This document shows, in pieces, positions 1 to 12,400 of a DNA stretch of 64,000 nucleotides. This stretch comes from Heliocidaris tuberculata. Lineage: Eukaryota > Echinodermata > Echinoidea > Camarodonta > Echinometridae. Where the stretch lies: assembly GCA_025618425.1 (NCBI GenBank), contig CM046848.1, forward strand, positions 29,882,592-29,946,591, read 5' to 3'. Position numbers and translations under genes: made by a program. The notes beneath the pieces are model-generated. The model was not told the origin of the DNA. It searched no databases and worked only from the letters and a program-made list of their open reading frames with translations. Numbering within the stretch: position 1 is the stretch's first letter; each line of letters starts with the position of its first letter.

Positions 1-110
1 AGTGACAAGTTGCAATAACTGTTATAAGCTACTGAAATCCTTGCTCCGATTGGCTGAGAGCAAAATTTGTTGGTAGAAATCACCGACAAGACACTTGATG
101 AAACGCCCCC
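1..110. repeat. MITE family M1, copy cut by window edge
   Basis: The core words 'ataagctactgaaatcc', 'gattggctgagagcaaa' and a terminal 'gatgaaacgccccc' match a full palindromic copy at 24,812-24,949 and copies near 2,423 and 50,609. The element is non-coding and the left end is missing. It lies just downstream of the last ZGPAT exon visible here. Confidence 0.8.
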
Positions 111-206
111 AGGTCACAAATACATGTACTTTGTGTGAACTGGGATGTCCAGCAAGAAACAGAGCAGAGAAAGGAAGAAAATACAGAAAGTATGACAAAA
201 GCTGAC

Positions 207-319
207 CTGAACATTTAGTTGTCTGGTGTTAGCTTTCCTCTCTCCCTGACTCTCCTCTCTGCGTATCCTATTGGTCTTAACCAGCAATGTGTTATCTGCC
301 AATAGTTCATTGACCTTTA
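207..319 (-). CDS. ZGPAT: ZGPAT exon 11 (residues 440-477)
   Basis: The acceptor is 'ccacag' and the donor 'gtcagc'. The exon enters with two bases that complete codon 440 and leaves in phase 0. It reads a charged helix (NELLADNTLLVKTNRIRREE) ending RQLNVQ, just before the family's coiled-coil tail. The following exon is off the window. Confidence 0.82.
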
Positions 320-1326
320 CTGTGGGATCAAGAAGAACAAGAACATAATATCACGCCAAATGGAGTTTAGAACAAAATAAAATGTCTTCAAAAATTTGAT
401 TCGCTTATACACAATCATTTGAAGTATAGAATTTGGGAGATTGCATTTCATTTCAGACAAACAATTTGCACAGCCTCTCCAAAATAAAAAAAAAACAAAA
501 CAAAAAAACAAAAAAACAAACAAATGCATTTCCATATTTTATACAGTCACTTCATACAATTGGTCACACCAAGAGACCAATTCAAAAAAAAGGGATCTCT
601 ACTTTACACTACAAATTTAGCCTTTGTATTTCAATAAGCGCTTTGTAAAATCTAGTAGATGTAAATATATTAAATCTCACGCATGCTCCTACTACAATGG
701 TTATCAGCAATGACCCTAAATGTAAGTGCTAGGCTCTCAAAGAGTAGTGTCCATCAGTTTTGAATAAATTTGTGAACTAATATCTTCTGTGCATAGAAAT
801 ACATGTAGTGCCAATATTTGAATTACAATGCAAGTTTACTATTGCTGTTATCATCCTTAAATTTGTTTTTTTTTTCTTTTTTCAAATCTGAATTTTGAAA
901 TACTCTTATAGTTATAAACAGTATTTCTGTGCATTAAAAAACTGTTAACAGGGTGGAATCCATGTTACATGTATATATCTCTACAGCTAATTGTGTCTGA
1001 TTCTACAGAGTTCAATTAAAATGATGACTTTATTTTCACAGCAATAGACCAATTTCTAAATCACAATTTACACAGTTACAATATAAGCCTGAGTGATCTA
1101 TTTACATATTTGATTTGATTTTGAAGTTCATTTATTTCCATATACATCATCATAAATTTACAATCTTTCACAGTATGGTCACATAAAATCATACATAGAA
1201 AAAGGGGTCGTCGTAAGCAAAGCTTGAGTTGACGTCCTAATCATAAATAAACTAATCATACAATGAACATACATATGCAAACAATGCATAGTGGAAAGCA
1301 GATGGCCAAAGGAAAAAAATACAAAG

Positions 1327-1359
<33 letters not shown>

Positions 1360-3410
1360 GTAGGGGTGGAAGAGAGAGTTGCATTCAGATAGTATCAGAT
1401 GAAACGAATAATATTTTATACTGCTAGAAAGGGTGTTAACCACCCCCACTAGCAATATGTGAGAGAAAATAATTTTTCAAGCGTTTCTTTAAAATAAACT
1501 TCGTTGGACTTGAACGTATATCAATGGGTAATGAATTCCAAATATCGGGTCCAGTGTGCCTTATAGATCTATGAGCAAGGGCTGTTTTAGGATTATTCAA
1601 ATGAACATTAGTGGAAGTTCGAGTAGGGTATTTATGTATAGATGAGTTTAATTGAAACATGTTATTAAAGGTCATTGGAAGTTCTGAAGAGTGGAATCTA
1701 TTCATATTACTAAGGGATGATGCAAAATCACTTACTTTTCTTTGCGCCGAGATGAGTATTGATAAACTCAAACACATCTTTGGGTTTCTTTAGCTTGGTA
1801 TTGTTGCTGTTTCCTGTACCATTTTTCTTCTTTCTATTTTTCCCTTTCCCCTTCTTCTTCTTCTTTTTACCCACAATGCCAAGTTTCTTCATCTCTCTCA
1901 GTTTCATGCATGTGTCCAAGGACTTGCCTAAAATGAAACCAGATAAAAACTTTAATATAACAGTCTTTATTTATGCAAAAGGATGTTGTTTATCTTACTC
2001 TTTTTTTTCACAACTGCATGGATCAACAATATGTAAAAACAGAGTGAGATCAACATCATACCCAAAAGAGCAAATACAATGCTGAACATAAATTGCACTT
2101 AAAATTAGACTAGATTTGAAGTCAAATAAGTTTAAATAATTCTTGTCTATTATTCATATCAATTTCATACTGTTATTTCAAAATGTGACAAGTTTTCAAA
2201 CAACTTCCAACATCTAACCCTTTGTATGAAATCTACTCATCTTACAATGTGTCTTTTGTGGAAAGAAAGATATATTTATATGCCTTATTACCCCTAGCCT
2301 ATTATCTCAGAATTTGACATTTCAATGATAAATTCAAGAAAGACAAATATTTCAGTCATTTCCTTAAATCGTGAAGGTAATTTCTTTCACATTATGGTCC
2401 ATTAAGCAAATTCTGAGTATAACAGATTGCAATAACTCTTATAAGCTACTGAAATCCTTGAATCTGATTGGCTGGGAGCAAATTTGTCATAGAAATGTGG
2501 CAGTTGTTACCGATAGCAAGTTTTATGAAACGGGACCCAGTTTACCTGCAGGAACTATGACAGCTTCCACTGGCTCTGTTCTCCCTTCACCATGCTTGCC
2601 CAGTCCCTTCCTGTTAATGAGCAAAAAAAAAAGAAGAAAAGACTTATTTCTTTAGTAGACATAGGAGTTCTACAATTTGCTGGGACTTATATGCTCTAGT
2701 CCCAGATTTATGACATACACATGGAGAAAGAACATACTTTCTGAATGTCTTTTGCCTATTATTGCTGCATTTATAAGACTGATGTAAAGAATTTCTAATG
2801 GAAAATATGTATCGAATCTTTAAATTGGCAAAACAAAACACTGTTTTCCACAAAATTTGGCATCTATTTTTTTTAATGCGATTTCTATTCACATATATCT
2901 GTAACACAACACTTACAATTGATATTGTATAAAAGCAAAAGAGATGTATCAGTGTTGCCAATTTGAATAAAATCAGATTCATATAGACTGTAACGATCCC
3001 TGTACTTGATGGGTGTGAATGAATCCTTACCCTATCTCATAACCCATCATAGCCATGAGCTTAGAAGCGATGCCCCTTGTATGTGTCTCCCATTCTCCTA
3101 GCTTACAAGACGGCCCTGAAGGCATCCATAACACATCTGAGGCAACATTCTCCTCTTCTTCTTCATCATCATCCGCTAGACGACTGCTGCTAGGATACCC
3201 TGACATTGATGGCTCATCAGAGTCACTGTCTATGCTGTGGTTGTCAACCTCCTCCTCCTCCTCCTCATCATCTGATGTTGTTTGAGTTCCTATCAACATG
3301 CATTATAAGAAACAAAAGTTATCATTGTGCTTCTTGTTACTGAACAATCTTTCACAGTTCATTACTTTTACTAACAGGAGTAGACAAAACTAGTAATAAT
3401 AACAACAATA

Positions 3411-3481
<71 letters not shown>

Positions 3482-6400
3482 AATGATAATGATAATGATG
3501 TCTTGCCAAATGACAATAGTGCAATACCAGGGCTCTAACCTAAAAATTTTGTATCTCCAGTCAAATACTCAAACTACTCAACTATGACACCTCTACATAC
3601 AATATTGTATAAATATCCAAGAAGGAAAGCAATAGAGCTTCGGAGGCGGTTTGTAGGGGTTTATTTATACTGTTTCATGCTTTTCATTACTAGAGAAACA
3701 AGTTAAACATTTTACTCTCATAAATCAATGATTTCCTTGTTTATTTTAAATATAGATGCCTCTGAGATCACCCTCTAATACAACACTATACAAACAGTTG
3801 AGCTTTTAATATGTACCACATTTATCTCCATAAGTGACCACATCTAAAAGCAGGTATTCTATATTGACTGTCCACAATGGCTACTTTTAATTTGTTTCAC
3901 CTTTGACAAAACTTATTTATAAGCTGCTCACACTCGTCACTATGATTGTCTTTTATACTGAAAAACAACCCATTAATTACTAAATTCTTACATTTCCATA
4001 GGCTTAATACATGGACCACCTGATTCCTGTAGGCAATAGGTTAAGTAATGCTTTGGTCACAAATCAGAGTGGCGACCGACCGATTTGTAGCCTGCCCGGG
4101 TGCCGCTGGAATTTAGGCATCACCCAACGATTTTCTGTGAAGTCGAGCAGGCTGTAAAGGCCCGGCGATGCCCGGGCGGTGCCTTGCTGATTCCCTGTTG
4201 GTCGACTTTGGGTTTTTAGGTCAAAACTGGGCAAAATCAGGGGGAGCTTCTCCACACGGTGTCTGGGCAGTCACCAACTGATGACCCACCGATTCCCAGG
4301 CGGTCTCCCATCGGCCAATTTTGAACTCGCCGCCCAGTGACCAACCGATCTCTTGGCAGCTTTTGTTCTAGCTTCGATTTTTTACCTACGTCGCTTGACG
4401 ACGGTTGCTCGATCAGGTCGGTGCCCAGGCACCAAGTGTATTTTGGGCGGTGAGTGAAAAGTGGGCAGGCTTTTAACTCCGCGCTAAAACTTCAGCAGCG
4501 ACTGAATGCCCTAAAAACCAGCGCTGCTCGGTGCCTGGGCGAAATTGGCTAAAAACTTGCTGCCCGGCAAGCTGAGCAGGCTAATTGTTTGGGTTGTGAC
4601 CACAAATTAATGTGTGACATTGCAGAACAGCAGAACATCTTCGGTGCCTGCAGTATGCACAGAAATGCAGACTTTATACAAATGAATAATTCCTGTTTCT
4701 ACCAAAAAGTGTGTGTTAATAGATAAAAAACTGTGATCAGTATCAGTGGTGTTGACTTACCAATGGGTAACACATTTTGAGTTTCCACCGTCACTGAATT
4801 TCCATAAGATTCAAAGCAAACGGTTACATGTTTGGTGTCCTTGTCGATGTCAATGACACTGGCAGGATACCATATATCATCATTGTACTTGGCTAGACAC
4901 CTGCCCTCTATAGACAGCTGGCTGCAGTGAGGGAACAAGATTATGAAGATAATGAAAACACAAAAAACGAAAATACACACAGTCACACAAGGAGAAAGAG
5001 AGATAGAGGGAGAGAGAAAGAGAAAGAGAAAGACAGAAAGGGATAGAGAGAGAGCCAGACAGGCAGACAGACAGAAGGGGGGGGGGGGTGCAGAAGGGTA
5101 AAAAAAATATCATTGCATTTTTTACTGCTTTGGAGACAATATTTTGAACACAGAATAGGCACAGTTTTAATATCATACTCCCCAGGATCATGCACAATAC
5201 AAAACTAATAGAAACTAAACAGAACAAACATCAATAAGAAATAAAGGATATCTAAACAAAGAGGTCTCCTCACCTGAGATCAACCTCCTGGAATGGTTTC
5301 AGTTCAGATGCATTTACAATGTGACCATGAGAAAACCTGTATTCAAGAATACATATAAGAAGAAATAATGTCTGCTGCTTTTTTCATACATGCATAATGG
5401 CTTGTGTTTAGGGGGAGGAAGACGGAGATCATCGTCTCCCTCTTCAGTAAAAATCTATGATTTCCCGAGATGGCATGGATGTGATTGCATAAACAACTGA
5501 CCAAGTAGAAATCTATAAAAATGTTAAATCTACTTAACTTTTAAAACAGAATAAAACCTACTGAGCATTCTCTGTAAGCTGTGTATGGTAAGATACAGGA
5601 ATGAAAGGTGCACTACTTTATTAAGTCACGGCAATTTTTTTTCTTTTGATCGTTTGTTTAGTTGAACTTTATCTCTGCGTTCAATGATGGGATACAAAAC
5701 AATCTTATAATATATTTCAGGAAAGTATACAAACACATTTTCAGACAATTTACTTCTAAACACAAAGAATAAATGCATATGGGAAGTTACCATTTTACAA
5801 TTAACAGAATTTGTGAGCGCAGGAGGCCGTCATCATGAGCGAGTTGCTTGATGTTGATGGCAGGCTCAAAGTAAAAAAGGTGACATAGACTACTAAATAT
5901 GAAAAAAAGATGCAGTTTCATATGAGAACAGAGCTTAATCATAAATCTTTCAAGACTTTCATATCCTCAAACATACTTGCATTCCTCTTCTGAGAAGCGA
6001 CATTCTCCTTTGAAGAAGTATGGACAGGGTTTCATAGAGGCGTTTGTAGGGTTACAGAACAGAACACGCAACTTCACCTGTAGACATGAAAAGGAAACAA
6101 CAAGGATCTTACTTTTATTCTTACTATTATTAAGTATTCGGCATCACCAGTGCATGGAAGGAAAAGAGAAAGAAAACAGGGACAATAACCTCTTCATCTA
6201 TAATTTTGATTTACACTGTATCTATGTTCCTAATTAAAATTGATAACAATTCTTGTGTAGATCTGAGCATCTTTGAAAAAAATCTTCAGCTAGCGAAAGG
6301 GTCTTGTTTCATTTTTTAAACAGCTTAACCATAATTGTAAGACTTATAATATATCCTTTAACTAGCCTTATTACTTTCACTCATTATTTGATATAATGTG

Positions 6401-9400
6401 AATCTGCATGTATACTACGTTTTTGGGTGTCAAATGGTATTTCTTGTGAAATGATATATTGGTTTTGTGTTTTGAAATATGAAACAAAGCAGATGAAAAC
6501 AGACCTCTTCATCATCAGGTGAAGCTGGTTCTACGGATAACACTACAGCATTGTGTCTTTGATGAGCACCCCATTCATGTCTGTATAGAATGCTGCACTT
6601 GGTTCCTGAGATATCCTCAAAGTCATTCATATCTCCATCATTCTCCTCCTCCTCCTCCTCCTCCTCCTCATCATCATCTTCTGGTCTTTGGTCTGTTCTA
6701 GCTGGTAACTGGGAAGAGGATGTGCTTGTTGCAGCTATTTCAGCCTGTATTGAATAATAATTTACAAAAGCATGATGTATAACTGGAAAAGATTAAAAAA
6801 ATAGAAGAAATATGTTGCACTGACAGATTATCTGTGATGGATTTGGTTCTCGAGATATCCCTCATATCATAAGCATCTTCTTTCTTCTCCTCCTCTTACT
6901 CCTTCTCAGCATTACTCTAACTCTAAATTTCATCATCATATTCATCTCTTCTTTGACAACTGGTATCTAAGTAGGTGCTTGTTTCTGCTATTTCAGTCTA
7001 TTAAATATGGACTAACCCAAAAAACAAAACAACCCCGAACCCCCAACAACAAACAAACGAATAAACAAAAGGAGTGGGGGAGGGGGAGAAAGAATAGATG
7101 GTTGTATCCATAAATGATGCATTGAAACACTGCCATGTTGAATAGAATTGCAGCAACTTTCACCTCACGAAATTGTTTCACATTTCATTCATAAATATTA
7201 AATATTTGTACACTAAGTTATATTCCTATATTTGATATAAAATTCTGTTTACCTGAAAAGCTGCAAACTCTTCGTCCATGTCAACTGGAGTGGCTACTTT
7301 TTCCTCATTGTTTGTCTTCTCCTCACCTTGAGAAGGACCTGTGATGTCATCAACATAGCTCAAGAGATTGCTTTTCCTCAAAGAAAGCAGACTCCCTATG
7401 GGAAATTAAGAAACAAGAGCATAAGCATCAGCCCCAATATCTGCCATTCCTCAAAGGGAGTTCACCTCCTCTGGAAATCAATAAGTAGTCTTCAAAAAAA
7501 AAATACTCCTTATACTACAGCAAATTCAAAATTTTATTCAGTTTTTCCACAAATATTTCCTGTCATACCTTAATGATCTTAGGTAAATAGTGTCGCCCAT
7601 TTCAATTTACTGTTGCAAACTGCAAATGTCTATAATATGATTGCAGGGCCCAAGGGAGAACATTATTTAATCCTGATGAGGCTACAACGGGTAAACAAGA
7701 CATATTATCATTATTGTTATTATTGTAATACTGTGAAATAAATCAATCACAACATTCAGTTTTTTACAAGTTGTGAAAGTTTTTCAGGTCACCAAGGTAT
7801 CTGGTTTTACAATACCTAAGGATTACAATTTCCAAGAAAGCTTGCAAAGATGATTAATCGTCATCCCTTGTGGTTTGGCTCAGTAACTTTTGATTCAGAG
7901 CTCCCCAAATATACCAGATGAATGAGTAGAAAGAGCAAAAAGTTCTGCAAACAACGAGTACATTTTTGTTGCATGACCATATTGCATTTCATGCCAGGAA
8001 TTTTAAAAAGGAGATAAAATCCATATATTGGCAACACACTGAGAATTTCAAAATCATTATTTTTTAATCAAAATTTGCAATTTTTTCAACTTTTTGACAA
8101 AGTTCCAAACCATGTATATTGTTTTCAAAGACATTTTATTAGAACCATGTGGCATTAAAAGAACAATATTATTGTTGCCAATTTGAAGAACAAAATGTGA
8201 TTGATTTTAATAGCCCTTAAATAATTCCTGTCATGAAAGGGTTAAGATATCTGCTAACTAGACAACTACCCCTTCCCTTCTTACTATTCAGATGATCCAT
8301 TCCCTGTCAAAATAACTCATCTACGAGGATAATGCTTCTACATGAAAAGACATCTTCAGACTGTCTCTATGGTAATTGTTAAATGATAATTGTGCAAGTG
8401 GTGGTATTATTTGGGGTTGTTAGTACAGGGGCCAGTAATCGTTCAAGGTTCCAGGAAATTCTAGAATCAGGAAATTGCCCTCCTTTAAGATCTGCCAAAA
8501 ATACTAAATTTCAATTTTATTGTCCAATGGAAATCCCCTTACCCGTAATGTTGGATTTGTGGGAAAATTTTTAAAAATCTAATCCAGGGGGTAGTACTGT
8601 AAAACCTGAAACCTTGGACAGACAAGCTTTCCTAAACTTAAAATTATCTTTAATAATAAATAATAATAAACCGTTCTTGTATAGCGCATATCACATTATG
8701 ATATAATGTCCCTATGCGCTTCCAAAGGGTATGGATATTATTACCCTGGCTTTAGCTCCGGCAGCCGTAATCAGCGCACAGTGCATTTCAAGGATAAATC
8801 CTGCCAGGTACCCATTTCACACCTGGGTGGAGAGTGGCAAATGTGGATTAATATCTTGCCAAAAGACGCTAGTGCCGGGCTGAGATTCGAACCCTCAACC
8901 CTTGGATTGAGAGTCAAGTGAATGAACCACTATATCACGACACCTCCACACTTCAGGACCTTTCATTTCACATCTCCTGTCTTAACCCATTGCCTGCAGG
9001 ATCTGGGTGGTCCCTTAATTATCAAGCCTAAGGGAATGAGAGAATTCAGGAGTCAATAGCTTAACCCACACTGTCACACCAGCAAAAAAATTGGTCCAAA
9101 TTGTTAACCCATACAATGCCACAACCTTGTGTACTGATCTGCGTAGCAGTGCTGCATACTTGTGCACCGCTAAGGCACACCAAAACTAAACCCGGCACGG
9201 GGGGGGGGGGGGTTGCGTTGGAATTAGTGGTTGGCACAGTAGGGATTAGCAATGGCACTTGGGTTGGTACATGGGTGCAGATGAATGGTTAATGGAGGTG
9301 TCATGGTATAGTGGTTCATTCACTCGACTCTCAATCAAAAGGTTGAGGGTTCGAAGCCCAGCCCAGCACTAATGTCCTTTGGCAAGACATTAATCCACAT

Positions 9401-12400
9401 TTGCCACTCTCCACCCATATGTAAATGGGTACCCGATATGATAGAGTGTTACATATTTGGCCGCCAAGCTATGACCGCGGTAACAATGTTGGAGCACCAG
9501 GAGCGTCACAACGTGACCAACATGAGCGCTATTCAAGAAGCCACCATTATCATCATTATCATTATTAATCTTATAACGTTTTATATTCACCTTGGGTTAA
9601 TTCAATGACATCTTTCAAATCTTGCTTGAGTTGACGAAGAGCATCCAGATCTTCACTGCTTCCACTCTCGATGACACTCTCTATTTGCTGGAGCTGGTGA
9701 GAGAACATGATAAAGAGGGTAATATTCACGTTAAATTTGGGGTAGACTTCTTGTCATTCCAAGTCGAAAAACAAACACCATTAAAAACCAAAGCTAACAA
9801 AGTTAAAGGCTAAAGAGTAAAGGGCACGAAGTGACCTCAAGCAAATTACTCATAGGCACGTGTAACATTACTGTCGAGTACATCCACATGATCATATGAA
9901 ATCAATATTAGAACTACTATTATAATCTATGACATCTCAATATTAATTATAATAACTGCAACTGTGTTTTTATTACTGTAAATGTATAACATTGCTGTCA
10001 TTTTACCATTTGCAACATGTTTTTAAATAAGTGTCAATAGACTAATGATATTCAAGTTTTATATTTGTTATGCCAACTATTTGTGTAAACATGAAATATT
10101 CAGCCCTGCTGCCCTTCATGTGAAATGTATTGTTGTGCTACGTGGGACATAATACTGTAACGAACCAGTGCTAAATAATTTAGCACTATTATGTAGTGAG
10201 GGATAGGTATAAGTGACAGCACATCTATTATAACGTGTACACTAATGGAGATTACAACATATAGTATAGGTATGGCTCAATGAAGGAAAATTAGCATAAT
10301 TTGCATATTCAAATGATATAGGGGGTTTGTCACGACTCATTTTGATAGATTATTTGTTGATAAAGTTATCTTAACAAGAATCAGTGGTTAGTGGTTACAT
10401 TTGATAATTCCGTTGGGATTATGTGAAACTGTTAGTTTTACTAACTGTTACGTCAATGATTTGTTATATGCATAGATAGTGGAGTACATGTCAGTGTTAG
10501 TAGGATTGTGGGCTTCGGACTAGCCTTCACACTGTATCCAACCCGGCCATCATGGCCAGATGGATCCCACTGAGGTCATCAGGAATGTACTCTGCAGCCT
10601 ATGGACTGTTCATGCTGATGTTGCGATCCCGAATAGTTTCTGGGAGATAATAATTAAAGATGCTAGATCTACACATTTAATTTAGTTAACTAAATACACA
10701 TCGGTCGTGCACGTATGCTTAAGCCGTCAAGTCTGGCCAGGTTAACCAACGGGCTAATGAGACAGTGATTGCTAGTGAGCATCACTTATGGCAGCATTAC
10801 TATACTTTGTGTGTATATTTTTGGATGGTCATACACCTCAACACTTTCAAATACCACTGCACAAAAGTCACCAACATTCACTCGTAATCGGCATTTAATT
10901 TACAAATACCGACACCAATATATCCATGAAATACAATAAATTCAACTCACTGATTTCACGATTTGACGATTATTTTGATGAAAAAAAAAGGAATTTCCTT
11001 GCCGAGCCGAACTTCCCCCGTACTGCACCGTCAATTCAAATGACTGGATCGCACGGTGTGTAGTTATACCGTCCATAGGCATAGACAAATTAAATTTGAA
11101 TCGATGGTACAGTACGTGGGAATATCCACTCATAGCGACATTACTATACTTTGTGTGTAGACTCTTGGTAGTCATATACACCTCAACACTTTCAGACACC
11201 ACGTGTTGCACAAAGGTCACCAACATTCACTCAAAATCGGCATTTAATTTACAAAAACCAACACCAACATATCCATGAAATACAATAAATTTAACCCACC
11301 GATGTTGGAAAAGATAATTCCAAAAATGAAATCCGTAATTTACTGTCAGTTCTGGCGAAAGGGGGTATTGCAACTCATTGTGTACATTTCCTGATCGCAG
11401 CAAGCGATCAGGAAAACTGAGGAATACATAAGGAAAGAGTCAAAGAGACATACAAAGAAATACATAATGAAATAGAGGAAGAGAAGCAGATAGAAACAGG
11501 AAAAAAAAGAATGGATAAAAAGAGAAGATGAGAAGGGAAAAACATAGAAATAAACATAAAGGAACTTGCACGCAGTTTGTTTTGGGGAGGGGGAGGGGAG
11601 AGAGTTGGCCTTAGACCTGTTGCCAATTAACACTTTATGGACCGAGATTCATTTTGACAGCGTAACAGGGGTCTTATTGGTAATATTCACATAACTTACA
11701 TAGACTTAATATGTACACTGCTTGTTAGGACCTGCAATAACTGAGCTACAATGAGATTCTCGTGCATGATAGCCTTGCATAAATATCTCAAATATGTTTG
11801 GAAAAAAAAAGTAGGAGAAATTGAAAAAAAGTAGGATATATTAGGAGAATTGGGAAAAACAGTAGAAGTAGGAGGATGGTCAAAAAAGTAGGAAAAAGTA
11901 GGAAAAGTAGGAGCGCTTGAAAGCCTGCTATTGAAGCCCATTCACCCGTAAACAGTAGAGGCGCACGGACGATATCGGAGACTCTCTCCCATTTGGGAGA
12001 TTGTCTCTGTTATCAGAGACTTTCGTAAATATTTTGGTAGCCGATGTGGGAGACAGTCTACCATTTGGCAGATCAATTGTGATTTCTTTGCTTACATTTG
12101 CGACAAAATGATTACCTCGGCGCAAAATGAAAATGTGATAAGAAGATTCCTCATGAAAAATTACCCCTTTTGACCATCTACTTCAAAGATTCACTCTCTA
12201 CTTTTGTTTTCATAACATTTTTTGTTATGACCCACACACAAAACAAATGAGTTTCTGACCTCAGTCAGGCAAAAATTTGGCTGGGATAAACTGCCTTGTT
12301 GTTGGTGTTGATCTTGATATGGTTAATGTACAAACGCCTGGTGTGGCTATCCCGTACATTAAGGCAGCAATGCATGATGTCGGATGCATACCTTATTATT

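Noticed and set aside
5800..5872. Possible extra ZGPAT exon reading FEPAINIKQLAHDDG on the minus strand
   Set aside because: Inclusion would break the CCCH finger, whose last His is supplied by the next exon with correct phase. No matching splice sites.
9301..9365. tRNA gene
   Set aside because: A and B boxes are present, but no cloverleaf or acceptor stem can be built, and the sequence continues into a SINE body shared with another copy.
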